Below, piece after piece: positions 24,493-33,966 of a DNA stretch of 64,000 bases. The position numbers and the translations under genes were made by a program. The notes beneath the pieces were generated by a model that saw only the letters and a program-made list of their open reading frames with translations, ran no database searches and was not told where the DNA came from. The DNA comes from Anaerolineales bacterium UBA5195 (lineage in GTDB: Bacteria > Chloroflexota > Anaerolineae > Anaerolineales > Villigracilaceae): the NCBI GenBank assembly GCA_002412925.1, contig DHVZ01000076.1, forward strand, positions 1 through 64,000, in the 5' to 3' direction. Position 1 is the stretch's first letter. Each line of letters begins with the position of its first letter.

Positions 24493-25923
24493 ATGCCTGG
24501 TTCTAAAGACGAGGAGCACTTCCAAGCTTTGTTCGAATATGCGCCGATCTCACTCTGGGAAGAAGATTTCAGCGGAATCAAACGCAGGTTTGACGGGTTG
24601 CGGCAGCGGGGTGTCAGGTCGCTGGAATCGTACCTGGCAGAACAGCCCGGTTTCGTGGATGAGTGCATGGGCCAGATTCGCGTCATCAATGTCAACCAGC
24701 AAACACTGGCGCTGTTTGGGGCGGCCACCCAGGCTGAACTACTGGCCAACCTGGGTAAAGTTTTCCGCGACGGCATGCGCCAACATTGGCAAAGCGAACT
24801 GCTGGCGTTATGGAGTGGCGACCTGGCCTGGTCTGGTGAGGGAATCAACCATACCCTGGCGGGTGAGCCGCTGGAGATCTTGCTGCACTGGCGGATTCTG
24901 CCGGGCGCTGAACATAGCTGGGAACAGGTGTTGGTGAGCATCGAAAATATCACCGCCCGCAAACGGGCTGAGCGGCACCTGCAAGACTTGTTCGAGGCTT
25001 CGCCGATCTCGCTCTGGGAAGAAGATTACAGCGCTGTGAAAGCCTATTTCGAGACACTGCGCGCCGAGGGCATCACCGATTTACAGGATTACCTTCGGAT
25101 CCATCCCAAGGCAGTTTTTCATTGTATGGGGCTGATCAAGGTTTTGAACGTCAACAAGAGGACCCTGAGTATGTTTGGGGCAGGCTCGAAAGAGCAGTTG
25201 GTCTCCAACCTGGAACAGGTTTTCCGCGATGAAATGGGAACGCACTTTTCTAGGGAACTGGTCGATTTGTGGAACGGCAAGTTGATTTATGAACGTGAGG
25301 GTATCAATTATGCGCTCAATGGCGACCCGATTAATATCCATCTCGATTTCCGCATCATGCCCGGCCATGAAGATGATTTTGGCTGGGCGCTGGTCGCCAT
25401 CCAGGATATCTCAGCCCGTAAAAAGGCTGAAGATTACCTGCGTTACCTCGGTACGCACGATGTGATGACCGGCCTGTACAATCGCGCCTATTTCGAGGAA
25501 ACATTGCTGCGGCTCGAAAAGAAACGCGTCGAGCCGATCAGCATCATCATTGCCGACTTGAACGGTTTGAAAACCACCAATGATACCCTCGGTCACCAGG
25601 CGGGTGATGCTTTGATTCGCCGCGCGGCCGAGGTGTTCAAGGCCAATTACGAAGGAGAACAGCTGGTTGCACGCATCGGTGGGGATGAATTCGTGATGAT
25701 CCTGCCCGGCCTGGACGAACAGGCGGCAGCCGAAACAATCGCCCGTTTGCAGGAATTGGTCGCGCTGAATAACAAGTATTACCGCGAGCCGGAACTGAGT
25801 ATCTCCCTGGGCGCGGCCACCAGCCGGCCGGGGATTTCGCTTGAAAAGGTCATCAGCGAAGCCGATGATGCCATGTATTACAGCAAGGCTGAACTCCACC
25901 GGCGGCGCAGCACCGATCAATAA
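24493..25923 (+). CDS. PAS-PAS-GGDEF diguanylate cyclase
   Basis: 476 aa, no membrane segment. Two related sensory repeats start 'FEYAPISLWEEDF' (about residue 14) and 'FEASPISLWEEDY' (about 168), each about 150 aa and PAS-like. The GGDEF domain (about 320-470) has the active loop RIGGDEF. No RxxD inhibitory site is seen upstream of it. It should make c-di-GMP in response to a cytosolic signal. The ribosome site is GAGGTGA before the ATG. Confidence 0.9.
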   Translation: MPGSKDEEHFQALFEYAPISLWEEDFSGIKRRFDGLRQRGVRSLESYLAEQPGFVDECMGQIRVINVNQQTLALFGAATQAELLANLGKVFRDGMRQHWQSELLALWSGDLAWSGEGINHTLAGEPLEILLHWRILPGAEHSWEQVLVSIENITARKRAERHLQDLFEASPISLWEEDYSAVKAYFETLRAEGITDLQDYLRIHPKAVFHCMGLIKVLNVNKRTLSMFGAGSKEQLVSNLEQVFRDEMGTHFSRELVDLWNGKLIYEREGINYALNGDPINIHLDFRIMPGHEDDFGWALVAIQDISARKKAEDYLRYLGTHDVMTGLYNRAYFEETLLRLEKKRVEPISIIIADLNGLKTTNDTLGHQAGDALIRRAAEVFKANYEGEQLVARIGGDEFVMILPGLDEQAAAETIARLQELVALNNKYYREPELSISLGAATSRPGISLEKVISEADDAMYYSKAELHRRRSTDQ

Positions 25924-25925
25924 TC

Positions 25926-25959
25926 AAAAAGTCCTGGCAGGTTTCTGCTGGGACTTTTT
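25926..25959. terminator. terminator after the GGDEF gene
   Basis: AAAAAGTCC and GGACTTTTT enclose an inner imperfect stem with a GTTT loop. It has both an A-run and a T-run, so it can serve the convergent ABC genes as well. Confidence 0.75.
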
Positions 25960-26003
25960 GATCAGGCTTACGCCAGTGGTTTATGATTGGGCGGATTTTA
26001 TGT

Positions 26004-28031
26004 TTACGTTGCAATCAAGGCGTCGACCTCTTCCTGTTTTTTGAATTGACTCATATACAACTCGAAATAGAAGCCCTTTTGCGCGAGTAGTTCAGCGTGC
26101 CTGCCGCGTTCGATGATTTCTCCGTCTTTCAGGACCAGGATCACATCGGCGTTGCGGATGGTGCTCAGGCGGTGGGCGATGACGAAGCTGGTGCGGCCTT
26201 TGAGAAGTTTTTCCAACGCTTTTTGGATCAGCCGTTCGGTGCGGGTATCAACGCTGGAAGTGGCCTCGTCGAGAATCAGGATTTTCGGGTCGGCCAGCGC
26301 GGCGCGGGCGATGGAGAGCAGTTGGCGCTGTCCCTGGCTCAGGCCGGAGCCCCGTTCGCCCAGCACGGTTTGCAGTTTTTCGGGCAGGCGCTCGATGAAA
26401 GTATCGGCGTGGGCCAGTTCAATTGCCGCGCGGACTTCGGCGTCAGTGGCCTCGGGCTTGCCAAAGCGCACGTTTTCCATGACGGTCGTGCTGAACAGGA
26501 AGGTATCTTGCAAGACGATGCCAATCTGCTTGCGCAGGCTTTCGGCGGTGACGTCACGCACATCGGTCCCGTCAATCGTCACAGAACCACCGGTCACATC
26601 GTAAAAACGGGGAATCAGGTTGATGATCGTTGTTTTGCCCGCGCCGGTCGGGCCAACAATGGCGATGGTCTGGCCGGGTTCGGCGGTGAAGCTGATCCCA
26701 TTCAGCACCTGTTCGCCTTCCTTGTACTCGGCGGTCACATTCTGGAATTCAACCTTGCCAATAATCGATTTTAATTCACCCGCTGCGAGGGCGTCGACAA
26801 TGGCGGGTTTTTCGTCCAGCAGGCCAAAGATGCGTTCCGCACCGGCCACCGCACTCTGGATGTTGCCCCACAGTACTGAAATCTGCTGGATGGGTTGGTT
26901 GAAGCGCTGGACATAGGCCATGAAGGTGATCACTAATCCCAGAGAGACGGTGGTGCCAAATAGGTTTGCGCCATTGAGCAGGGCCAGCCCGCCCGCGCCT
27001 ATGACGATCGCCAGCGCCAGGTAACCGAGGGCCTCGAGCGCGGGCGATAGGGCGGCGGTGAAGGTCACGGCGCGCACGTTGGCGTCGCGGTTGGCGGCGT
27101 TTGTAACGCGGAACTGTTCGATATTTTCCTCGGCGCGGTTGAAGGCCTGCGCTTCGCGCACAGCCGAAATACTTTCCTGCAGACTGGCGTTGACTGAGCC
27201 CATTTCCAGGCGGGTTTTGCGAAAAGCCTTGCGCGCCTGGTCGGAGAAATAGAGCGTGACGATGACCATCAGCGGGGTGACGGCCATGCTGAGCAGCGCA
27301 AAGGGGATGTTTTTGGTCAGCATGTTGTAGGCAATCCAGGCCAGCAGCAAAATCCCGCTGGCGACGTTGACGAGCGCAAAGCTGATCGCCTGGTTGATGG
27401 TTTCGGTATCGTTGGTGATCCGGCTCATCAAGTCACCGGCTTCATGCTCGGCGTAATAACCAATTGGCAGGCGGTGCAGGTGCTCAAAAACCTCGGTGCG
27501 CAGCGAACGCAGCACATGCTGTCCGGCCCAGGTCATCGAGAAAAAGGTCAGGCCGGTCAGGATCGAGCCAATCACAAACAGGGCGATAATCAGCAAAATC
27601 ATCCGCACCAGACCGGCGACGCGCTCAGCGCTGGTTTGGGTGCCGTCTGTTTTGGGGGCGGCCAGCCCGCCCAGGGCGAAAACGTTCTTGATAATGGTCT
27701 GGGTCAGGCCATCGGGTTGTTGATCGGCGGTCAGCCAGCAGTTGGAACCGGACGTGCTTCCCGCAGGAGCATCGGGGCTACCTGACTCTGCCCCGGCTCC
27801 GGGGAGGTTGAATCCACTGGCAGCGACTGCCGGGGATAGGTAGCAGTCCACCAGTTGGCCGGTCAGTTCGGGATTGGTGACCTGCGCCCAGGTCGAGATG
27901 ACGACGAAAATTGCCGCAGCCAGCAGTGCAAACCAGAAGGGGGCAAAATGTTGCACCAGACGGCTCAGCGTTGCGCTGGTGCTTTGGGGTTTCGAGGTTT
28001 CTTGATTCAAAAATCCGTGACCACGCATCAT
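26004..28031 (-). CDS. ABC exporter half-transporter (consensus ATPase subunit)
   Basis: 675 aa: an exporter-type membrane domain with six helices, then an ATPase domain. Walker A is GPTGAGKTT, Walker B is 'ILILDEATSSVD' with the catalytic Glu, and the signature motif is the unusual LSQGQ. The extracytoplasmic loop between helices 1 and 2 carries a Ser/Gly/Asp-rich insert. It starts 9 nt after the stop of the partner subunit. Likely a drug, lipid or peptide exporter. Confidence 0.9.
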   Translation of the reverse strand: MMRGHGFLNQETSKPQSTSATLSRLVQHFAPFWFALLAAAIFVVISTWAQVTNPELTGQLVDCYLSPAVAASGFNLPGAGAESGSPDAPAGSTSGSNCWLTADQQPDGLTQTIIKNVFALGGLAAPKTDGTQTSAERVAGLVRMILLIIALFVIGSILTGLTFFSMTWAGQHVLRSLRTEVFEHLHRLPIGYYAEHEAGDLMSRITNDTETINQAISFALVNVASGILLLAWIAYNMLTKNIPFALLSMAVTPLMVIVTLYFSDQARKAFRKTRLEMGSVNASLQESISAVREAQAFNRAEENIEQFRVTNAANRDANVRAVTFTAALSPALEALGYLALAIVIGAGGLALLNGANLFGTTVSLGLVITFMAYVQRFNQPIQQISVLWGNIQSAVAGAERIFGLLDEKPAIVDALAAGELKSIIGKVEFQNVTAEYKEGEQVLNGISFTAEPGQTIAIVGPTGAGKTTIINLIPRFYDVTGGSVTIDGTDVRDVTAESLRKQIGIVLQDTFLFSTTVMENVRFGKPEATDAEVRAAIELAHADTFIERLPEKLQTVLGERGSGLSQGQRQLLSIARAALADPKILILDEATSSVDTRTERLIQKALEKLLKGRTSFVIAHRLSTIRNADVILVLKDGEIIERGRHAELLAQKGFYFELYMSQFKKQEEVDALIAT

Positions 28032-28040
28032 GGGAAAATC

Positions 28041-29978
28041 CTACTTCTCGTCGCCAATCAACTGCGACGTGTAAATTTCGGCGTAAATTTCGTTGTCTTC
28101 GAGTAAATCGGCGTGTTGGCCGATGGCCGCGACCTGGCCTTTATCGAGCACGATAATCTGGTCGGCGTTCATCACAGTGCTGATCCGTTGGGCAATGACA
28201 AAGGAGGTGCGGCCCTGCATCAGCACATCCAGCGCGGCCTGGATGGTTGCTTCGGTGCCGAGGTCGACGCTGGAAGTTGAGTCGTCCAGGATCAGGATGC
28301 GCGGATTCAGGAGCAGCGCCCGGGCGATGGCGACGCGCTGTTTCTGTCCACCCGAAAGCGTGGTCCCGCGCTCACCAACGGGGGTTTCGTACCCTTCGGG
28401 GAAGGACATGATGAAGTCGTGCGCCGCAGCGGCCTTCGCCGCCGTAAAGATTTCCTCGTCCGTGGCTTCCGGTTTGCCGAAAGCGATGTTCTCGCGGATA
28501 CTGCCTGAGAAAAGCGTCGTCTCCTGCAAAACGATCCCGATCTGGGCGCGGAGCGACTCGAGTTTCACATCGCGCAGGTCATGCCCGTCGATGGTAATCC
28601 GCCCTTCGGTGGGGTCATAGAAGCGGGGCAGCAGGTTGATGATCGAAGTTTTCCCGGAGCCGGTCGCGCCCAGGAGCGCAATCGTCTGGCCGGGTTTGGC
28701 TTCAAAGTTGACCTGATCCAGCACCGGGTCGCCGCCGCCCACATAGCGGAAGGTGACATTTTCGAAATTGATGTTGCCTTCGACTTGCGGCAGGTCAAGC
28801 GCGCCAGGTTTGTCGGTCACGTCCGACCTGGCGTCTAGGATTTCAAATACACGCGTGGCAGAAGCGGCGGCCTGCCCGAACTGGGTGATGATAAAACCGA
28901 GCTGCGCGACCGGGAAAAAGATGTACATCAGGTACATGCTGAATTCCTGCCATTCGCCGAGACTCAGCGTCCCCAGGATGATTTGTTTGCCGCCGACATA
29001 CAGCACACTGGCCTGTCCCAGGTTGGCAATCAGGAAGACGAGCGGCATCAGGAAGGTGAACAGGCGCGCGATGACGATTTGCTGGGCCATCAGGGCGTCA
29101 GCGGCGGTATTGAACTTGACCTGTTCGCTTTTTTCGCGCGTGAAGGCCTTGACCACCTTGATTCCGGCCAGGTTTTCCTGCAAAATGGTATTCAGCGCCG
29201 AAAGTTTTTGCTGCACGCGGCCAAAAATCGGCTGGCTGATGGTCCCAAAAATCATGAACAGAATCAGCGCCACCGGCAAAATCCAGATCGTTGCTAGGGC
29301 TAGTTGTGCGTTGGTGCTGAACAGGATGATCAGCGTTGCAGTCAATAACACCACCGAGCCGATCAATTGCAGCAAGCCCTGCCCGATAAACAAACGGACT
29401 TTTTCGACATCGTCAGTGGCGCGAATCATCAATTGACCGGTCTGGTTCTGATCGTGATAAGAGAACGACAGACGCTGGATTTTGGCATACAGGTCGTTGC
29501 GCAGGTCATAGGCCACCGCCTGCGAGTTGCGCTCGGCCCAATAGGCTTGCAGGAAGGCAAATACGCCGCGCAACACCGCAAACCCGACGATGAACAGCCC
29601 GGCCTGGATCAAGAGGGTCGGCGCGTTGGTCTGGTCGGCGGTCAGTTGAGTGACGAGCTGCTCTTTTGTCCAGGAAGTGTCGTATTTCAAGAATCCCAGG
29701 ATTTTTGGCATGGCCTGGGCTGTCATGGCCGCCGGGATTTTATCGAGCGTCTCCAGGACGGTTTTGGCAATCACGCCGCTGGTGACGGCGTCGATGATGC
29801 TGCGGATCAGGCGCGGGACGGCCAGTTGGGAAAGAGTCGCTACCAGTAAAAAGACATACGGGAGCGCGGCTTGTCCGCGGTAGTTCCACAGGTAACGCGA
29901 GGCGCGTCCAATGACATTGCCTTGCGTTTTCATCGATTGGCGGGGGGCATTTCGGGACATGCTTTGAGAAGCTTGCAT
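28041..29978 (-). CDS. ABC exporter half-transporter (degenerate ATPase subunit)
   Basis: 645 aa from the ATG at 29978, which has AAGGA 8 nt upstream; the longer frame to 30086 overlaps the MarR region. Six membrane helices precede an ATPase domain with Walker A GATGSGKTS and signature LSGGQ. Walker B reads 'ILILDDSTSSVD', with Asp in place of the catalytic Glu. Paired with the LSQGQ of the other subunit this gives one degenerate and one active ATP site, as in heterodimeric exporters such as TM287/288. Confidence 0.9.
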   Translation of the reverse strand: MQASQSMSRNAPRQSMKTQGNVIGRASRYLWNYRGQAALPYVFLLVATLSQLAVPRLIRSIIDAVTSGVIAKTVLETLDKIPAAMTAQAMPKILGFLKYDTSWTKEQLVTQLTADQTNAPTLLIQAGLFIVGFAVLRGVFAFLQAYWAERNSQAVAYDLRNDLYAKIQRLSFSYHDQNQTGQLMIRATDDVEKVRLFIGQGLLQLIGSVVLLTATLIILFSTNAQLALATIWILPVALILFMIFGTISQPIFGRVQQKLSALNTILQENLAGIKVVKAFTREKSEQVKFNTAADALMAQQIVIARLFTFLMPLVFLIANLGQASVLYVGGKQIILGTLSLGEWQEFSMYLMYIFFPVAQLGFIITQFGQAAASATRVFEILDARSDVTDKPGALDLPQVEGNINFENVTFRYVGGGDPVLDQVNFEAKPGQTIALLGATGSGKTSIINLLPRFYDPTEGRITIDGHDLRDVKLESLRAQIGIVLQETTLFSGSIRENIAFGKPEATDEEIFTAAKAAAAHDFIMSFPEGYETPVGERGTTLSGGQKQRVAIARALLLNPRILILDDSTSSVDLGTEATIQAALDVLMQGRTSFVIAQRISTVMNADQIIVLDKGQVAAIGQHADLLEDNEIYAEIYTSQLIGDEK

Positions 29979-30089
29979 GTTTGATTCCTTTCGAAGTAAG
30001 TTGTGGTACGCTGGTTGAGTAAGGCGATGATCTTTCGCCCGTATACCTGCACTGGCGTCAGGTGCAAGCGTACGGCAGGAAAGCACTGC

Positions 30090-30560
30090 CTACTCGACCC
30101 TCGACTTATCCTGCTGCTGCGCTTCCAGCTTGCGCGCTGCTTCGGACAAAATTTTGAGCGCGGCCTCAACCGTTTGCTGGTCTGCAGCGCTCAAATTAGT
30201 GGATAAGGCTTCAAGCCAGCGATAACGTTCGTTGACGCTCGCCTCGAGCAGTTCGCGGCCCTGCGCCGAAAGCGTGATCTGTTTGGCGCGCCGGTCGTTG
30301 GGGTCTTCGGCGCGCGTAATCAACCCCAACTGGAAAAGTTTCTCCACCTGCTGGCTGGCGGCGGCATTGCTGATTTCCATGCGCGAGCTCAAGTCAGTGA
30401 CCCCGCATTGACCGCGATGGTGCAGCTGCATTAACATGAAGAATTGCTGCATGGAAAATCCCCTGGCCCGCAGGTAATGGCCCAGGCCCCTCATGGAGCG
30501 CGTCATGAACAGGTCCGTCCAGTCGCGCAGGGTTTGAGTGAATTCGTGTGAGTCGGTCAT
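30090..30560 (-). CDS. MarR-family repressor of the ABC exporter operon
   Basis: 156 aa. The winged helix includes 'QCGVTDLSSRMEISNAAASQQVEKL' and 'DPNDRRAKQITLSAQGRE'. It is first in a MarR-exporter operon, an arrangement typical for drug-efflux control. The 14-bp palindrome at its promoter is the probable operator. Confidence 0.88.
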   Translation of the reverse strand: MTDSHEFTQTLRDWTDLFMTRSMRGLGHYLRARGFSMQQFFMLMQLHHRGQCGVTDLSSRMEISNAAASQQVEKLFQLGLITRAEDPNDRRAKQITLSAQGRELLEASVNERYRWLEALSTNLSAADQQTVEAALKILSEAARKLEAQQQDKSRVE

Positions 30561-30579
30561 AGTTAAGCCTGCTTTTTAA

Positions 30580-30621
30580 TTAAGTATACTTAACTATATG
30601 TGCAACTTAACCTTTTGTCAA
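30580..30621 (-). promoter_or_regulatory. sigma70-like promoter and palindromic operator for marR-exporter
   Basis: On the minus strand: TTGACA (30621-30616), a 17-nt spacer, TATAGT (30598-30593), then the perfect palindrome TTAAGTATACTTAA (30593-30580). The layout is the same as in the other MarR operon at 5.1 kb. Confidence 0.82.
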
Positions 30622-30899
30622 GGTGCCCCCCAGTTTTGAAAAAGTCTAACGAGAATTAAATGGGGCGGCCATTTAGGCCACCCCACAGATGACTTTTGTT
30701 TCATTTTGGACTTACGCAAGACAGAAAATTTGACGATTGAGTGAAAAACGGTTACTGTTGCAGGATGATAGCGAAAAAAGAACGAGTGCCCCGTTTGGAT
30801 TATTGTCAATACTTGTTGGTGAGCTAAATCAATTACACGCTGACGAATTATGCCGAACATACTGATGGACAATTTGAATAAATATCATAGAATAGGGCA
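30622..30899. other. gap between the marR promoter and the IS630 remnant
   Basis: Contains a hairpin GGGGCGGCC (30662-30670)/GGCCACCCC (30676-30684) with one mismatch, and GGACTTACGC near 30709 that could be a transposon end. I found no matching inverted end on the far side of the transposase. No gene is visible. Confidence 0.4.
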
Positions 30900-31977
30900 A
30901 TGGCAAAGCGAAAATTTACACTGACGGACAAAGAGCGGCGGGAGCTGCTCCAGGCGTATGAACTGAGCAAGAATGTTGGCACCCGAACGCGGTATCAAGC
31001 GGTGCGATTGTATGGTGAAGGTTATTCAGTCGCAGAGATTGAGAAAATTACCGGATGCGCTCGTGCCAGTCTGATGGAATGGTGACGTGAATATTGACAG
31101 CCTGGTGTGCAAAGTTTGGTGGATAAGAGAATTGGCGGCAACAGTGCCAAACTGAGCAGACTACAGATTGAAGACTTGAGTTATCGTATACGGCAGTACA
31201 GACCCAGAGACTTATTCGGGCCGGAGGCCGGTCAGTATTGGACGGTGCCGGACTTGGTTCGTGCGATCCAGAAGTGGTCTGCGGTTGAGTATCATAGTCC
31301 ATCGTCGTATTTTCGCATGTTTGGTCTGTGTGAATTCAGCTACCAGAAAGTTGAGAAGGTTTACAAGCCTCGCAGTGAGCGAAAAGTACTTGAATTTGAA
31401 GAACAGACCGAAAAAACTGATCGACATCGCCCAAGACAGGCCGAAAACGGTGTTTTTTGCCCAGGATGAAGCTGGTTTGTGCTGGCAGGCGACAACTTAA
31501 TGTGTCTGGTCGGTCATTGGTGAAACCCCCGTTGTCCGCGCGGATCCAGGTCGCAAACAGACCCATTTCTATGGCGCGCTCAATCTAGTGACTGGTCAGG
31601 AAATCGTCTTACGCTCCGAGGTCATGAGTGGCGAAGTCTCTGCACAATTCTTGCTCAATCTTCTGGAAAGCATCCCGGAAGATTTGCCGGTCGTGGTCTT
31701 TTGGGATCGTGCTCCCTGGCATCGTGGTCCAGAGATTGCCAAAGTCTTGCGAGACAACCCGCGGTTGGAAACCATCTTCTTCCCAACTGCCAGCCCAGAT
31801 TTGAACCCGCAGGAGCATATCTGGAAGGCGGCACGCAAAGCTGTCAGCCATAATCATGATTTCGCTTCACTACCTGCGTTAGCCGGTATGTTCGAGAATT
31901 TCTTGTGCGGTACTTTGTTCCCAAGCTCCTTTCTCGACCGTTTCGGCTACACCGCCATTTATTCGATGTTTATTTGA
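30900..31977 (+). mobile_element. IS630-family transposase, multiply broken
   Basis: The N-terminal HTH part is read from the ATG at 30900 ('VAEIEKITGCARASL'). The frame then hits TGA at 31083-31085 and TGA at 31095-31097. It continues through 'LVDKRIGGN' and shifts frame near a run of A at about 31411. It meets TAA at 31498-31500 and then stays open to 31977. The DDE residues all survive: 'FAQDEAG', 'VVFWDRAPWHRG' and 'ASPDLNPQEHIW'. The element cannot make a full transposase without recoding and is probably inactive. Confidence 0.85.
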
Positions 31978-31988
31978 TTTGCCCATAA

Positions 31989-32019
31989 GGTGCCTGTCAC
32001 GCTGAAAGTGACAGGCACC
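31989..32019. repeat. GGTGCCTGTCAC palindrome
   Basis: GGTGCCTGTCAC (31989-32000) and GTGACAGGCACC (32008-32019) around a 7-nt loop. It lies between the transposase remnant and the YtxH gene. Palindromes of this sequence occur between genes in several phyla. Confidence 0.75.
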
Positions 32020-32033
32020 CGTTTGTGTTGGAC

Positions 32034-32264
32034 TTACCCGCTTTTGGATGGAAGGCGTGGGGCGCGCAGAGCAGCCAGTTGGTCTTCCAATTGTTGGCGG
32101 CGCGTCTCTGCGGCAGATTTGACCTCGCCGAAGAAACCGCTCGAGCGCGCGCGCAGTTCGCCGCGCAGTCTTTCGCCGGATTCAGGGGCCAGCAACAAGG
32201 CGATGGTCGAGCCAACCAACCAACCCACAAAAATCCCGATTAAAAATCCAAACATTCGTCGCAT
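32034..32264 (-). CDS. YtxH-like small membrane protein
   Basis: 76 aa. It begins with a glycine-rich membrane helix ('FLIGIFVGWLVGSTIALLLAPESGERL'), typical of the YtxH family. A charged helical tail ('ETRRQQLEDQLAALRAP') follows. AGGAG lies 8 nt before the ATG. Function unknown; some relatives are stress-linked. A TATAAT on the minus strand at 32303-32298 may be its -10 box. Confidence 0.75.
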   Translation of the reverse strand: MRRMFGFLIGIFVGWLVGSTIALLLAPESGERLRGELRARSSGFFGEVKSAAETRRQQLEDQLAALRAPRLPSKSG

Positions 32265-32487
32265 GGTCTCGCTCCTTTTGGTTGATTTCCATAAATTATT
32301 ATACTGCTCACTGCCTCAATCAGTAACGGATGTTGCCACAAGATTATACCCAAAACGCAGGGTCTTACCTTAAAGGTTCCCAACGGTTTCTTGGAAATCT
32401 GATCTTCCAGCGCAAGGTCGCCATGACCTGTCTTGTGGTGAGTGTCCCTGGCGCTAAAGGTTTCCTGGCTGTTCTTGCCGATTGTTT

Positions 32488-32493
32488 TATAAT
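32488..32493 (+). promoter_or_regulatory. -10 box for leaderless yigZ
   Basis: TATAAT 6 nt before the ATG at 32500; no ribosome site. The gap 32265-32487 otherwise shows no gene. Confidence 0.55.
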
Positions 32494-32499
32494 CAACCC

Positions 32500-33135
32500 A
32501 TGCCCTCCCCCTATCTGATCCCGGCTTGCGAAACCAGGCGTGAACACAGGGTGGTCAATTCGCGGTTTATTGCCACGCTCACGCCGGTTTTCAGCACAGA
32601 CGAGGCGCGTACCTTTATTGCCCGTATCCGTAAGGAATTTTCGGATGCCACGCACAACGTTCCGGCCTATATGATTGGCGGTGGGAAGAATGTCACCGAT
32701 TATTGTTCCGATGATGGCGAGCCGCAGGGTACGGCAGGACGTCCGGCGCTGGCGGTTCTGCACGGCAGCGGGCTGGGAGACGTGGTGGTTGTCATTACCC
32801 GCTATTTTGGCGGAACCCTGCTGGGCACCGGCGGACTGGTGAAGGCTTACACCGAATCCGCCCAGTTGGTGACCAAGTCGGTTCCGCGCGCACGGAAGCT
32901 GTCGGTGCACGTTGCCATGCTGGCATTGCCGTACAACCTGCTCGAACGCATTCGGCTGCTGGTTGGGCGGCACAAAGGCACCATTCTGGGGGAAGACTTC
33001 GCCGCTGATGTCACCATGACCTTGCGTTTCCCGCTGGAAACTTTCCCGGCTTTCCAGGCGGATTTGCAACAACTCTCATCGGGTAGTTTACAGGCCGAAG
33101 TGATCGAAACGAGTGAGATGTTGGTGCCTGTCTAG
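32500..33135 (+). CDS. yigZ: YigZ/IMPACT family protein
   Basis: 211 aa from the ATG at 32500. The IMPACT domain is typical: 'SRFIATLTPV', 'FSDATHNVPAYMIG', 'DDGEPQGTAGRPAL' and 'ITRYFGGTLLGTGGLVKAY'. The C-terminal half is the DUF1949-type domain. The family is linked to translation regulation; the activity of bacterial members is not settled. The chosen start lies 6 nt after a TATAAT. Confidence 0.9.
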   Translation: MPSPYLIPACETRREHRVVNSRFIATLTPVFSTDEARTFIARIRKEFSDATHNVPAYMIGGGKNVTDYCSDDGEPQGTAGRPALAVLHGSGLGDVVVVITRYFGGTLLGTGGLVKAYTESAQLVTKSVPRARKLSVHVAMLALPYNLLERIRLLVGRHKGTILGEDFAADVTMTLRFPLETFPAFQADLQQLSSGSLQAEVIETSEMLVPV

Positions 33136-33189
33136 GTCATTGAAAACCATGTCCATTTCGATCAAGTAGCGCCAGAGCCGGGTTACTCA

Positions 33190-33233
33190 ACCCCCAAGGT
33201 GCGGGGTTCTGCCACAGAGATTCCCAAAGAGCC
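33190..33233 (-). repeat. dispersed intergenic repeat, copy C (left end only)
   Basis: On the minus strand, GGCTCTTTGGGAATCTC, then a GTGGCAGAACCCCGCA block. This matches the left end of copy E over about 43 nt. It lies in the gap between the convergent yigZ and racemase genes. Confidence 0.7.
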
Positions 33234-33268
33234 TGCTCATCTTCTCAAACGATTTTCCAATGCGAATT

Positions 33269-33964
33269 CTATTCTGTCAAAGCATATTTGACCGCTGCCA
33301 GGGCATGGATGCGGGTGGTGTCGAACAATGGCACGCGGCTGTCGGTGTCTTTGACCAGCAGTCCGATTTCGGTGCAGCCCAGGATGATCCCCTCTGCGCC
33401 TTGCCTGACCAGGTTCTCGATGATGCGCAAGTAATCTGCCTTGGAAGCCAGGTTGATCTTGCCCAACACCAGTTCGCCATAAATCACCTGATGGACAATT
33501 GCGCGGTCGGCAGCCTCCGGGATGATCACCTCCAGGCCGTGCTTTTCCACCAGTCTGCCGCGATAGAAGTCTTCTTCCATGGTAAATTTCGTGCCCAACA
33601 GGCCAATTTTATGTAACTCCCGCGCTTTGACGACCTCGCCGGTTGCATCGGCGATGTGTAGCAGCGGAATGCCGATACTTTTCTGCACCTCGGTTGCCAT
33701 TTTGTGCATGGTGTTGGTGCAGATGATGACAAAGTCTGCGCCACCCGCTTCCACATGGCGGGCGGCGTCGATCATCGCCTGCGTGGCCTCGGCCCAGCGG
33801 CCTTCACGTTGCAAAACCTCGATCTCGGCGAAATCGACTGAGTGCATCAGGCATTTAGCAGAGTGCAATCCGCCCAGGTGCTCTTTAACCGATTCGTTGA
33901 CGATCCGATAGTATTCCAGCGACGATTCCCAACTCATCCCACCGATCATCCCAATGGTTTTTAT
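33269..33964 (-). CDS. aspartate/glutamate racemase family protein with a non-ATG start
   Basis: 231 aa if started at the ATA at 33964. The two catalytic Cys are in 'ICTNTMHK' and 'LGCTEIGLL', and the N-terminus 'IKTIGMIGGMSWES' matches the family start 'MKTIGLIGGMSWES'. The nearest in-frame ATG (33949) would cut five conserved residues and lies 23 nt from the only ribosome site. AGGAG, inside the end of the preceding gene, is 8 nt before the ATA. Last gene of the ubiA-mvk operon. PLP-independent amino acid racemase by family; substrate unknown. Confidence 0.85.
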   Translation of the reverse strand: MKTIGMIGGMSWESSLEYYRIVNESVKEHLGGLHSAKCLMHSVDFAEIEVLQREGRWAEATQAMIDAARHVEAGGADFVIICTNTMHKMATEVQKSIGIPLLHIADATGEVVKARELHKIGLLGTKFTMEEDFYRGRLVEKHGLEVIIPEAADRAIVHQVIYGELVLGKINLASKADYLRIIENLVRQGAEGIILGCTEIGLLVKDTDSRVPLFDTTRIHALAAVKYALTE

Positions 33965-33966
33965 GG

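Noticed and set aside
31083..31097. TGA read as Trp in the IS630 gene (recoding).
   Set aside because: The same gene also has a frameshift and a TAA, and every other gene in the window uses TGA as a stop, so decay explains it better.
32029..32041. GGACTTACCCG near 32030 as the right end of the IS630 element.
   Set aside because: It is in the same orientation as GGACTTACGC at about 30709, not inverted, so it is not a terminal inverted repeat.
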